Source of the DNA: DAIDKA01 sp035506335
GTDB taxonomy: Bacteria > Pseudomonadota > Gammaproteobacteria > Steroidobacterales > Steroidobacteraceae
NCBI GenBank assembly: GCA_035506335.1
Contig: DATJPN010000106.1
Coordinates: 1 to 46,908, forward strand
DNA length: 46,908 bases
Direction of reading: 5' to 3'
In this document: positions 34,384-42,841 of the stretch, piece after piece
How positions within the stretch are numbered: the stretch's first letter is position 1
Layout: each line of letters begins with the position of its first letter
Program-made: the position numbers and the translations under genes
Notes under the pieces: model-generated
What the model was told of the DNA's origin: nothing
The model's input: the letters and a program-made list of their open reading frames with translations, nothing else
Databases searched by the model: none

Positions 34384-35151
34384 TCAGCCTCCAGTCTTGT
34401 CAGGCGCCGATGGCGCAGTCGGGGCAGGCGCGGCGTTGCGGCCCGCGCGTTGCTTCAGATCGGCGATCCAGCCCGTGACGGCCTTGTCGTCCGCGGCCAG
34501 GTCCTTGTAGCGCTGCATGGCCGTCAGCGCCGCAGCGGTGTCACCGAGATAGAGATCCAGCACCACGGCGAGGTTGCGGTAGGCGGGCGCGAACTGCGGA
34601 TTCACGCTGATGGCCTGATTGTAGGCATCGGCGGCCTCGTGGAACTTGCCCGCGAGCCGCAGCGTCACACCCAGTTCGGACCAGCCCTCGGCATTGCCCG
34701 CATCGCGCTGCACGGCCGCGCGCAGCGACTCCTCGGACCTGGCGAGGTCACCGTGCTTGCGGTACAGGATGCCGAGATTCACCAGCGCGCCCGGATATGC
34801 CGGGTAACCGGTCGCGATCTGCTGGAACTCCAGCTCCGCCTCCTCGTCCTTGCCGGCCTTCGCCAGTGCGACGGCCCGGGCGAAATCTGCCGTCGCGCGC
34901 GGTGGCGGCGCAGCCGGCGTTGCCGCGGCCACGGGTGCCGAAGCGTCCGCGCCGGCGACCCCCGGGGCGATGCTGCGGGCCGGCGCGGCGGCCGATGCCT
35001 GGTCCGATGCCGCCGGCGTCGCGGGCGCCGCGGCCACCCGCTGGGGCGGGGTCGCGATCGAGGCGCCGGCCTCGCGCGGGGTGCTGCAGGCGGCCTCGAG
35101 CAGGCTCGCCCCGAGCAGCAGGGCCCACTTATTGCAGCGTGGTGACCACAT
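34384..35151 (-). CDS. TPR-repeat periplasmic protein, possible lipoprotein
   Basis: This has 255 residues. The hydrophobic N-terminus WALLLGASLLEAAC could be a lipoprotein signal, but glutamate at position -3 is a poor fit to the lipobox, so it may be an ordinary signal. An Ala/Pro-rich linker leads to about three to four TPR units over roughly residues 85-230, with patterns such as ALVNLGILYRKHGDLARSEE and WSELGVTLRLAGKFHEAADA. TPRs are protein-protein scaffolds. The start overlaps the 3' end of the 942-residue gene by 23 bases. Within the cluster it resembles the TPR outer-membrane lipoproteins of Agl-type and TonB2-type machines in plan only. Confidence 0.82.
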   Translation of the reverse strand: MWSPRCNKWALLLGASLLEAACSTPREAGASIATPPQRVAAAPATPAASDQASAAAPARSIAPGVAGADASAPVAAATPAAPPPRATADFARAVALAKAGKDEEAELEFQQIATGYPAYPGALVNLGILYRKHGDLARSEESLRAAVQRDAGNAEGWSELGVTLRLAGKFHEAADAYNQAISVNPQFAPAYRNLAVVLDLYLGDTAAALTAMQRYKDLAADDKAVTGWIADLKQRAGRNAAPAPTAPSAPDKTGG

Positions 35152-37957
35152 CCTGGGTCAGCTCCGTCTTTCCATAGCGTCCGGGTTTGAGCTCGGCGAG
35201 CGCCGCGAAGCTCTTCTTCACCGACTCATCGTAGATGCCGTCGCGGGCGCGCGCCGTGTTGATCTCGTGAATCTGGATGGCCTGCTCCTCGAAGGGGAAT
35301 GCCTGGTCTTCGAGCAGCGACTCGTACTGTTCGAGTTCGTCCTTGCTCAGCTTCTTCGGCCGCTCGGAGTCCAGAACGTCCTTGCCGAGCCGGCGGTACA
35401 GCTCCGCGGTCTCATAGGTGGCGGCGGTGGTCACCTCCGCGACATGGTAGTCGGAGGCCACCTTGTAGGCCGACAGCGCGGCCTCCAGCGCATGGCGCTT
35501 GGCGACCAGGCTCTTCTTCAGCGGAGTCACGAGGCGGATCGCGCGGAAGGCGTCCCGCAGCGGCTGAGCGAGGCGCAGCTGCGCGGTCGCCGCGAGGTAC
35601 TTGGTGCGCTCGGTGCGCGCCGTTCCGGCCTGCGCGTCGGCGCTGACGATTTCCCGCAGCCAGCGCTCCTCGCGGGTGGGGTTGCCGGCCTTCGCGGCCT
35701 GCTGCGCGAGCTGCTCGCGCACCTCGATGGCCTCCGGCACCGGGGTCGGGTATTCGGCCACTTCGCGCTCGAGCATCGCGACCGTCTTCGGCGCATTGCC
35801 GGCCTTGCCGTACAGCTCGGCCGCGCGCGCCAGCGCCTCGCGGCGCACCGCGGCCTCCTCGGTCGCATTGGTCGAAATGTGTTCGAACTCGACCGCCGCG
35901 TCGGCGGGCCGATTGGCCTGCTCATAGGCCACCGCGAGCTTGCGGGTCACGTCCTCGGCGTTCGCGGCATCCGGATAACGCTTGCGATACGGCTCGAGCA
36001 CCGCGATCGCCTGGTCCCACTGCTTCAGGTTGATGAGCCCGGCCGCGGCGTCGAACTGCGACGTGGCAACGATTCGCGAATCCGGGGCGACCTTCGCCAC
36101 CCGCAGGAAGTCGGCTACCGCGCCGCTCGCGTCACCGGCCTTCTGGCGCGCCTCGCCCTGACGGTACACCGACTCGGCGATCCGTTCGGTGAGATCGGCG
36201 CGCAGCTTCACGCTCGCCGCATCCTGGCCCGGCGAGCGGTCGCGCGCCTGGATGAACGCGGCTTCGGCCTGGTCATACACGCCCAGGTCATACTGGCTCT
36301 GGCCGATGATGTTCCAGGCGATGCGTTGCTGCGCCGTCTCGACGGGCGGATTGCGCGCGAGCAGCAGCTGCGACACCTGGATGGCCCGAGGCAGGTCCTT
36401 GGCGGCAAAAATCTCCTCGGCGGCCCGGGTCAGCACGCCGCTGCTTTCGGGATGCCCGGGAAAGGTCTGCGCAAACTTGATGTTCGCGTCGATCGCGCGG
36501 GCATGCCAGGCGACCTTCGCCGCGCCGTTCAGGCCCTCCTCGGCCTTCTGGTAGGACACGAGCCCCGCGTAGGCCGCGGCCGCCGACTTCGCGCCGCTGG
36601 GGTATCCATAAGCGGTGTGCTCGTACTCCGTCGCCGCCTCGCCGTACTGATGGCTCTCGAACAGCGCGTCGGCCAGGAGGTAGTTGGTCGCGGCCGAATC
36701 CGGCTCGTCCGGAAACGAAGCCAGATAGCTGCGATACCAGTGCGCCGCCTGGCCGTAATCGGCCGCCAGCTTCGATTTCTGCGCGGCGGCGTGGTAGTAC
36801 GTGGCCAGGTCCCGCAGGTTGGTCTGCAGCTCCTTGACGACCACCGGGTAGTCCGCCCGTGCCCGCCCCTTCCAGAACGGATCGTTGAAATCGTAGTGCG
36901 CCGCATATTCGCGCTTGCCGTCGATCACCAGGTCGGTGAATCCTCCCTTCGTATAGGCCTCGATGGCCTGCATGGCGAGATCCGGCGCATGGACGTTGTC
37001 GGGGTCACGGCCGACGAAGGCCCGGTACGCGCCGGCGGCATCCTGGAAACGCTGCTTCTCCACGTACAGGTCACCGAGGCGTGAATACAGCAGGTAGGCG
37101 TAGGCGGGGTTGCCGCGATTGGCGAGGAACGCATCCACGCTCGGCGCGCCCTCCATGTACGAGAAGGTGATGCTCATCACCCGCAGCGTGTCATCGACCA
37201 GCTCGCGGTTCGCTCGCGAGAGCCGTTCAACGGGGCGCAGCGGCCCGCCCGCCACCCCGCCGAGCAGCTCCTGATCCAGCACGCCGGCGAAGGACGGCAG
37301 GCTTTCTTCATTCTGCGCCTGCTTGAACAGCGACCAGCCGTGCTTGTAGAGCGACTCGGTATAGAACGCTGAATTCTTCCCCTGCCTGATGACGACGGCG
37401 TAGGCCGCGGCGGCCTGCCGGTAATCCTTGGCGGAGAACAGCAGCTCACCGCGCCGGAACTGCACTTCATCGAGCATCCGCGTGCCCGGGTAACGTGCGA
37501 TGAGCTGGTCGAGCGTGGCCAGCGCCTGTTCGGGCTTGCTGGTGGCCTCGTAGGCGCGGGCCATCTGGTAGAGCACCTGGTCGTTGCGCGCGTAGTCGGG
37601 ATAGGCCTTCAGCAGCATCGTGTAGAGGCGGATCGCCTCCGCGCTGTTCAGGTCGACCTGCGAGAGGTCCTTGTCCAGGCCATCGATCGCGTTGCTCTCC
37701 TGGGTCAGGTCGCCCAGGCGCCGCATCGCCTCCGCACGCAGTGCCGGATCCGTGCGCTGCAGCTCCAGGAAGCGCTTGTAGTTTTCCATCGCCTTGGCGG
37801 TATCGGCCGCCGCGGAGGTGTTCTTCGGCACGATCACCGGGGCCTTGCGGACCAGGTCGCCGATGGTCGCCGGCGCCGGGGCGTCCGCGGCAACTGCCGC
37901 GCCGCCGCATGCGCAGCACAGAGCGAGCACGACCGCGCCGCGCAGGCTCGCGCTCAC
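35129..37957 (-). CDS. Large TPR-repeat periplasmic protein (942 aa)
   Basis: A signal peptide (MSASLRGAVVLALCCACGGA, cleavage near AVAA/DAP) is followed by TPR-like helical repeats along nearly the whole chain. Examples are NDQVLYQMARAYEATSKPEQ, RGELLFSAKDYRQAAAAYAV, LYSRLGDLYVEKQRFQDAAG and IIGQSQYDLGVYDQAEAAFI. Repeat spacing is near 34-37 residues in several places. It should be a long solenoid in the periplasm or on the inner face of the outer membrane. It starts with GTG inside GTGA, overlapping the stop of the upstream TPR gene by four bases, so the two are made together. No enzyme motif is visible. It is not a known named family to me. Confidence 0.85.
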   Translation of the reverse strand: MSASLRGAVVLALCCACGGAAVAADAPAPATIGDLVRKAPVIVPKNTSAAADTAKAMENYKRFLELQRTDPALRAEAMRRLGDLTQESNAIDGLDKDLSQVDLNSAEAIRLYTMLLKAYPDYARNDQVLYQMARAYEATSKPEQALATLDQLIARYPGTRMLDEVQFRRGELLFSAKDYRQAAAAYAVVIRQGKNSAFYTESLYKHGWSLFKQAQNEESLPSFAGVLDQELLGGVAGGPLRPVERLSRANRELVDDTLRVMSITFSYMEGAPSVDAFLANRGNPAYAYLLYSRLGDLYVEKQRFQDAAGAYRAFVGRDPDNVHAPDLAMQAIEAYTKGGFTDLVIDGKREYAAHYDFNDPFWKGRARADYPVVVKELQTNLRDLATYYHAAAQKSKLAADYGQAAHWYRSYLASFPDEPDSAATNYLLADALFESHQYGEAATEYEHTAYGYPSGAKSAAAAYAGLVSYQKAEEGLNGAAKVAWHARAIDANIKFAQTFPGHPESSGVLTRAAEEIFAAKDLPRAIQVSQLLLARNPPVETAQQRIAWNIIGQSQYDLGVYDQAEAAFIQARDRSPGQDAASVKLRADLTERIAESVYRQGEARQKAGDASGAVADFLRVAKVAPDSRIVATSQFDAAAGLINLKQWDQAIAVLEPYRKRYPDAANAEDVTRKLAVAYEQANRPADAAVEFEHISTNATEEAAVRREALARAAELYGKAGNAPKTVAMLEREVAEYPTPVPEAIEVREQLAQQAAKAGNPTREERWLREIVSADAQAGTARTERTKYLAATAQLRLAQPLRDAFRAIRLVTPLKKSLVAKRHALEAALSAYKVASDYHVAEVTTAATYETAELYRRLGKDVLDSERPKKLSKDELEQYESLLEDQAFPFEEQAIQIHEINTARARDGIYDESVKKSFAALAELKPGRYGKTELTQDVVTTLQ

Positions 37958-39885
37958 TTGGGGCCTCCCGGGGAGTCGGGCGCCGGGGCCGGCGCGGGAG
38001 CGGGGACGGCCTCGGAACCCGGCTTGGCCGCATCGCCGCTGGCGGCCTTGTCATACAGCGTGGCCAGCGCAAAGCGCGCCTGCACCTCGTAGGCGTCGAG
38101 CCGGTCCTTCTGGTCGGACAGCTCGGCGACCGCGATCTGCTGCAGATAGGCCTGCTGCGAGTTCCGCGCATCCGCCAGGCGCGCCTGCAATTCGGTGATC
38201 CGGGCCTTCAGGCTCGTCAGGCGCGCGGCAAATTCGCCGGTGTTGGTCGGCACGCTGCGGCGCGCGCGATCCACGCGTATCCAGCGGCTCTGCGCCTCGT
38301 GCAACGCCAGGTCCAGGTCCTTCAGCGTACGCCGTTCCTGCCACTGGCGCGCCTTGAAGGCATCGCTGAGCTGGTAGTACATCACGCCCTTCACCAGGCG
38401 CAAGCGTTCGCGCAGGGCATCGGTCTGTTCGTCGTGGGGCGCGCCCGCCAGGGCATCCTCGATCTGCCGGATCTGTTCCCAGTGGGCGCGCTCCTCCGGC
38501 GATCCCAGGGCGGCCACGTCCTCGCGGGCCTCGATACCGCCCAGGCGCGCCTGCAGGTCCTCGCGCCGATGCTGCAGCTGCTCGACCACGCCGGAGGCCA
38601 GCAGCTGGTCCACCCGTGGCAGGCGCTGCGCGTAGGCCGCCTCGCGCGTGTCGATCATGTCGCCGAAGGCCTGGGTGCTGTCCGACCAGGCATCCAGCGT
38701 CGAACCGAGGAAGGTCAGGTCGCGGTAGTTCTTCAGGCCTTCCTGGAAATCATGGCCGGCCATGATGGCGTACAGGTAGCGCGATTCGGGCTCCTCGGGC
38801 AGGTTCTGCAACTGCCAGAACCAGCCGTAATGGGTCTGCTCGTCCCCGGCGAGGAGCTCCTCGAGCATCTTGCCGGAGCGGATGCGCCCGATCGCCCCAT
38901 CGAGGGCCTGCTGCTCGCCGGCGAAGGAACTGAGCGCCGTCTCGTAATCCTGCGCGGCCTGCGCATTGGATTCGAGCTTGCCGTAGGCGTACGGCACCGC
39001 CAGGTACGATTCCTGGACCGCCGAGTCGAGGAGGCTGCGCTGGCGCAGCTCGGTCCAGGGCGCCACCGCGGCCTGGTAGTCACCGAGGGCGGCATCGGCC
39101 CAACCGAGCCCGAGCAGCGCCTTGTTCGAATAGGCGCCGTTCAGCCGCACCCGTTCGAGCGGCACGCGCGCCTTGTCGGGCTGGTTGGCCTGCAGATAGG
39201 CAAAGCCCAGCGCCAGATTCGCGCGGTCGCGCAGTGCCAGCAGTTCCGGCTGCGCGGTGGCGAGCGTACCGACCGCGGTCAGGCTCGCATCCGCCTCCGG
39301 CAGGCGTTGCTGGCGCACCAGCGCCACGCCCATGTTGAACTGCGCGAAGGCCAGCCAGTCCGGCGGGCCGTCGAACGCCTTGAGCAGGGCGATGGCCTCG
39401 GTGAAATTCCCCTGCCGCAGCAACGCATTGCTGAGCAGGTGGATCCTCTGCGCCTCCTGCTGCGTGGGCAACCGGCCCTGCACCTGACGCAACGCGTCGA
39501 TCGCCTTGTCGAGATAGCCACGGGCATACCAGACCTGTCCGAGGTAGAACCAGGCGCGATTGCGTACGCCCTGCGGCACGCCCGGCGTCAACAGCCGCGA
39601 GAAGCGTTCGCCCGCCTCGTTGTAGAGCCCCAGCGACAGGTACAGGCCGCCGAGCAGCAGCTGCGAATCCAGTTCATGGTGCGGCAGCTGGTTCCAGTGC
39701 TGGTAGGCGAGCAACCGGGTCAGGGCCTCGAAGTCGTCCTGCTGGTAGTAATGGAACAGGACATCGCCGTACTGCAGGTCCTGCACGCGGATCGGCGCCA
39801 GCTTCTGCGGGTCGTGCTGCGCCGCCTGCGCGACGCCGGCGAGCGCGGCCAGAAGGACGCAGGAGAAATGGCGCAGGGCTCGCAT
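37954..39885 (-). CDS. TPR-repeat periplasmic protein with C-terminal coiled coil (643 aa)
   Basis: A signal peptide (MRALRHFSCVLLAALAGVAQ) is followed by TPR-like units from about residue 40 to 330 (for example LLGGLYLSLGLYNEAGERFS, AWFYLGQVWYARGYLDKAID, FNMGVALVRQQRLPEADASL). A long charged, probably coiled-coil region covers about 430-610, with LTSLKARITELQARLADARN. It ends in an Ala/Pro-rich tail. Together with the next gene it would provide an extended scaffold. It begins nine bases after the preceding stop, and its own stop overlaps the next start. Confidence 0.83.
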   Translation of the reverse strand: MRALRHFSCVLLAALAGVAQAAQHDPQKLAPIRVQDLQYGDVLFHYYQQDDFEALTRLLAYQHWNQLPHHELDSQLLLGGLYLSLGLYNEAGERFSRLLTPGVPQGVRNRAWFYLGQVWYARGYLDKAIDALRQVQGRLPTQQEAQRIHLLSNALLRQGNFTEAIALLKAFDGPPDWLAFAQFNMGVALVRQQRLPEADASLTAVGTLATAQPELLALRDRANLALGFAYLQANQPDKARVPLERVRLNGAYSNKALLGLGWADAALGDYQAAVAPWTELRQRSLLDSAVQESYLAVPYAYGKLESNAQAAQDYETALSSFAGEQQALDGAIGRIRSGKMLEELLAGDEQTHYGWFWQLQNLPEEPESRYLYAIMAGHDFQEGLKNYRDLTFLGSTLDAWSDSTQAFGDMIDTREAAYAQRLPRVDQLLASGVVEQLQHRREDLQARLGGIEAREDVAALGSPEERAHWEQIRQIEDALAGAPHDEQTDALRERLRLVKGVMYYQLSDAFKARQWQERRTLKDLDLALHEAQSRWIRVDRARRSVPTNTGEFAARLTSLKARITELQARLADARNSQQAYLQQIAVAELSDQKDRLDAYEVQARFALATLYDKAASGDAAKPGSEAVPAPAPAPAPDSPGGPK

Positions 39886-39894
39886 CGGGAGCGT

Positions 39895-40578
39895 CTACTC
39901 CCAGTCCTTGATCTCGAACTCCGGCTGCATCTTGCGCTGCCGGTCCTCGATCTTCAGTTCCAGGTACTTCGCGCCGATGCTCTTGTCGAATTTCAGGGAC
40001 GCGCCGCGGCGGTAGTCGCGGTTGTCCGGCCCCTTGCCCGAGAAGAAGGCCACCAGCTCGTGGCTGCCCACCTTGAGGTTGCCCAGGTACAGCCGCTGCA
40101 CGCCGCCCTTGAGCAGCGCATCCACCTCACGCGGGGTGTACAGGTAATTTGTGACTTCCTTGTTGTCGATCTTCAGGGTGATGGAATCGAGGGCGAAGAA
40201 TTCGCCCACGTCGATCGACACGTACACGGCAACCTGGGTGTTGGCGGGGAACAGCAGCTCCTCCTCGAGCACGAACAGGTCGCGGTTCAGGTCCACCACG
40301 TCCTTCTTGAGCTGCTGGGTGTCTTCGTCGAGGCTGCGGGTGTCGGCGGCGCCCGGTGCGGCAGCCGGCGCGACCACCGTGGCGCCCCCGGCGGCGGCCG
40401 GCGCTGAACTTGCGGCCGCCGCGGCGGGCGCCGAGGACGCCGCCGGTGCATCGGCGGCGAAGGACGGCACGGCTACGCAGGCGAAAGCGGCCACGGCCAG
40501 CGGCAACGCCCGGGCCCAGGCAAGGCGATCGCATTTCCGGCGGGTCTCGATTGTCGATGGCATGGCACTTCCGGTCAT
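39895..40578 (-). CDS. Secreted protein with coiled segment and beta-rich domain, unknown
   Basis: This has up to 227 residues. A signal peptide (RALPLAVAAFACVAVPSFAA) precedes an Ala/Ser/Pro-rich linker, a short charged helix (TQQLKKDVVDLNRDLFVLEE), and a C-terminal beta-rich domain of about 120 residues with VAVYVSIDVGEFFALDSITL and LYLGNLKVGSHELVAFFSGK. The domain reads like an immunoglobulin-like or PEGA-like surface fold, but I cannot name it. Two starts are possible: ATG at 40578 overlaps the thioredoxin-like stop by four bases (ATGA), and ATG at 40563 has GGAAG before it; both keep the signal peptide. It always appears to precede the TPR genes in this layout, suggesting a structural role. 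Confidence 0.75.
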   Translation of the reverse strand: MTGSAMPSTIETRRKCDRLAWARALPLAVAAFACVAVPSFAADAPAASSAPAAAAASSAPAAAGGATVVAPAAAPGAADTRSLDEDTQQLKKDVVDLNRDLFVLEEELLFPANTQVAVYVSIDVGEFFALDSITLKIDNKEVTNYLYTPREVDALLKGGVQRLYLGNLKVGSHELVAFFSGKGPDNRDYRRGASLKFDKSIGAKYLELKIEDRQRKMQPEFEIKDWE

Positions 40579-41096
40579 TCGTTGAGCAGCTCGCGAAGCT
40601 GGCTTAAGTAGAGCGCCTCGTCCCGGGGGCCGAAGTCGCGGTAAACATGACGTACGATGCCGCCACGGTCGATGAGCACCGTCGTCGGCAGATTGTCGAT
40701 CTGGTAGCGGCGGGCCACGTCCTTCGAACGGTCCTCGAGCATCAACAGGCCCAGCGGATGGGCGGCCACGAACTGCCGCGCCCGCGTCGCGTCGTCATCC
40801 ACGCTGACGGCGTAAACGTGCAGCCCGGCGGAGCGGTAGGTGGTGAAACTGCGATCGAGCAGGTCCAGCTGCCGGCGGCACACATCGCACTGGCTGCCCC
40901 AGAAGGTCACGACCACGACATCGCCGCGGTCCTCGGAGAGCCGCACATTCGTGCCGCTGAACGCGCGCAACGCGAAATCCGGTGCCGGCTGGCCCACCAG
41001 GGGAAAGCCCTGGGCGTTCGCCGCAAGACACAGGATGGTCAGCGTCGCAGCGGCGACGCAGCGCTGAGCCAGGCTCCAACCGCGAAAAGACTTCAC
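40575..41096 (-). CDS. TlpA/ResA-like periplasmic thioredoxin-fold protein
   Basis: This 173-residue protein has an N-terminal signal peptide or anchor (CVAAATLTILCLAANAQG) and a redoxin fold: GQPAPDFALRAFSGTNVRLS, then VVVTFWGSQCDVCRRQ with the redox pair CDVC, then the cis-proline loop NLPTTVLIDRGG. Such proteins reduce disulphides in the periplasm, often keeping apocytochrome CxxCH cysteines reduced. This fits the c-type haem motifs encoded just upstream, although haem delivery by this protein is inference. It starts with GTG at 41096. The 89-base gap to the DUF1501 gene has no clear terminator. Confidence 0.88.
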   Translation of the reverse strand: MKSFRGWSLAQRCVAAATLTILCLAANAQGFPLVGQPAPDFALRAFSGTNVRLSEDRGDVVVVTFWGSQCDVCRRQLDLLDRSFTTYRSAGLHVYAVSVDDDATRARQFVAAHPLGLLMLEDRSKDVARRYQIDNLPTTVLIDRGGIVRHVYRDFGPRDEALYLSQLRELLNE

Positions 41097-41185
41097 ACAC
41101 AGTCATCCATGGGCCCGCCCCGGCGCTTGGCGGCCCTCGCAGCCGGAATTTAACATTTGCAAGGGCGGCGGTCTGTACCGAATTG

Positions 41186-42814
41186 CTAGCTTATGACCCC
41201 GTTCACAATCGGATTGAAGGCGATCAGCGAATCGATGTTCGTGCCCAGGCCGTTGTTGGCGATGGTGCTGGCGAAATTCCCCTGCTGGCCGTGCAGGGCC
41301 ATGTAGTTGAGGATCACCGTATTCACCAGCAGGTTGACGGCGTTCGCCGCAGGGCTCGAGGCCGTGTTCACCGAGCCGTCGGAGGTGTACGAGCCGATCT
41401 GGTTCGGCGTCGTGGCTGCGGGGTTCACGACCGGGCGGCCCGCCGGGTTGTAGACCAGGAAGAAGGTGGCCGCAACGGAGCCATTGTCGCCCTGCCAGCC
41501 GAACTTGCCGCGGCCCGCCGCGGACGTATCGATCATGTTGGTCGAGCTCAGGGAGCCATCGCTGAAGACGTAGACCATCAGCGGCCTGCCCATGCGCTTG
41601 GCGTACTCCAGGCAGGCGCCGATGCACTGGCCGGCCATGAAATTGCGGGTTTCGCCGGTGGCGCGCGTGCCGTCGTGATAGTCGTAGCCGCCGAGGGTGA
41701 TGGTGCCGGCCCCGGCAAAGCCATTGACCACCATCTTCATGACCGCGGCGGTCATCTTGAAGGCGTTCTGGGTGTACTCGGTCGGGGAGAAGATGCCCGA
41801 GGCGCCCACGATCTGCGGATCGATGTCCGGGTTCAACGTGGTCGGGTCACCGAACTGGTTCACGAGCACGGTGGACTTCACGTAGTCGCAGCGCGCGGCC
41901 GTAAGCAGCTGGGTGTTGGTTGCCGGGTCGCCCACCTGCGCCGTCACCTGCCCGAGCTTGCCGCCGAAGCTGCTGACGTTGCTGCCGCCGCTCAGGCGCA
42001 CGGTGGATTCGAGCACCTGCACCGCATCGTTGGGGTCGGTGAACATGGTGCCGAGCTGCCCGGTGTTGACCAGGCCGGTGACATCGCTCGCCTGCCGGAC
42101 CACGGTCGGACTGACGCTCAGATTGATGAGCGCCGCCGGCGCCATGGAATTGCCGCCCGAGGTCGTGGCCTCGGTGCCGATCAGCGTCAGCAGCGAGCCG
42201 TCCGCACCCGCGTCGTAGATGCCGTACATCGGATTGTGCGGATTGTTCTGGGTGTCGTTCTGCGACATGGCCGCGATCGCAGTGCCGTTGGTGTTCGCCT
42301 GGGTCGCGGTCGAGGCCTTGGACTGGATGCCCCGCAGGATCGCGCCGTCGGAGTGCCAGGCCGCACCCAGCGAGGTGTCGATGAAGTTGCCGCTGGGGCT
42401 GCCGCTGTTGGGCGAGTTCGGCAGCATGTCGCCCGGCAGTCCGAGCTTGCCGTAACCGGCCGTGGAGAGGAAGTCGAGCTGCCCGCCCGGGCCGCCGATG
42501 AGGATTTCCGAACCATTCAGGTTCGCGCCGCCTGCCAGGTCGAAGCAGATGAAGGGAATCTTGCCCGCCCCGTTGGTGATGATGCCGCAGGCCTGCTGCA
42601 GGTCCGTGATGTCCTGGGCCAGGGTCGCCGCCCGCGCCGCGCGCGGGTTCGTGAACCCGGCGAGCAGCGCCGAGGAGCCGATCAGCACCGCCGAGCTCGT
42701 CAGCGCCCCGGTGGCCAGGAAGTCGCGGCGCGTCACCGGCCGCGGATGGCTGCCCTCATGGCGGATGGGCTGGTGGATCGTGTGGCTGCGCGGCAGTTTC
42801 TTGCGAATGATCAT
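41186..42814 (-). CDS. DUF1501 family protein, Tat-exported
   Basis: This 542-residue protein has a twin-arginine signal: VTRRDFLATGALTSSAVLIG, with R29-R30 after an unusually long 28-residue lead and cleavage near ARAA. The body has family features of DUF1501, including the early block FICFDLAGGANLNGSEILIG, the later GGYDYHDGTRATGETR, and a segment with GRPLMVYVFSDGSLSS. DUF1501 proteins have an alkaline-phosphatase/sulfatase-like fold by family knowledge, but the reaction is not established. Tat export implies folding, perhaps with a cofactor, before transport. GGAG lies five bases before the ATG. In other bacteria DUF1501 genes are usually paired with a DUF1800 or a cytochrome-type partner; here the partners are the two genes upstream. 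Confidence 0.85.
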   Translation of the reverse strand: MIIRKKLPRSHTIHQPIRHEGSHPRPVTRRDFLATGALTSSAVLIGSSALLAGFTNPRAARAATLAQDITDLQQACGIITNGAGKIPFICFDLAGGANLNGSEILIGGPGGQLDFLSTAGYGKLGLPGDMLPNSPNSGSPSGNFIDTSLGAAWHSDGAILRGIQSKASTATQANTNGTAIAAMSQNDTQNNPHNPMYGIYDAGADGSLLTLIGTEATTSGGNSMAPAALINLSVSPTVVRQASDVTGLVNTGQLGTMFTDPNDAVQVLESTVRLSGGSNVSSFGGKLGQVTAQVGDPATNTQLLTAARCDYVKSTVLVNQFGDPTTLNPDIDPQIVGASGIFSPTEYTQNAFKMTAAVMKMVVNGFAGAGTITLGGYDYHDGTRATGETRNFMAGQCIGACLEYAKRMGRPLMVYVFSDGSLSSTNMIDTSAAGRGKFGWQGDNGSVAATFFLVYNPAGRPVVNPAATTPNQIGSYTSDGSVNTASSPAANAVNLLVNTVILNYMALHGQQGNFASTIANNGLGTNIDSLIAFNPIVNGVIS

Positions 42815-42841
42815 ACGGTCTCCAGATGTCCTTTTCGGGCG

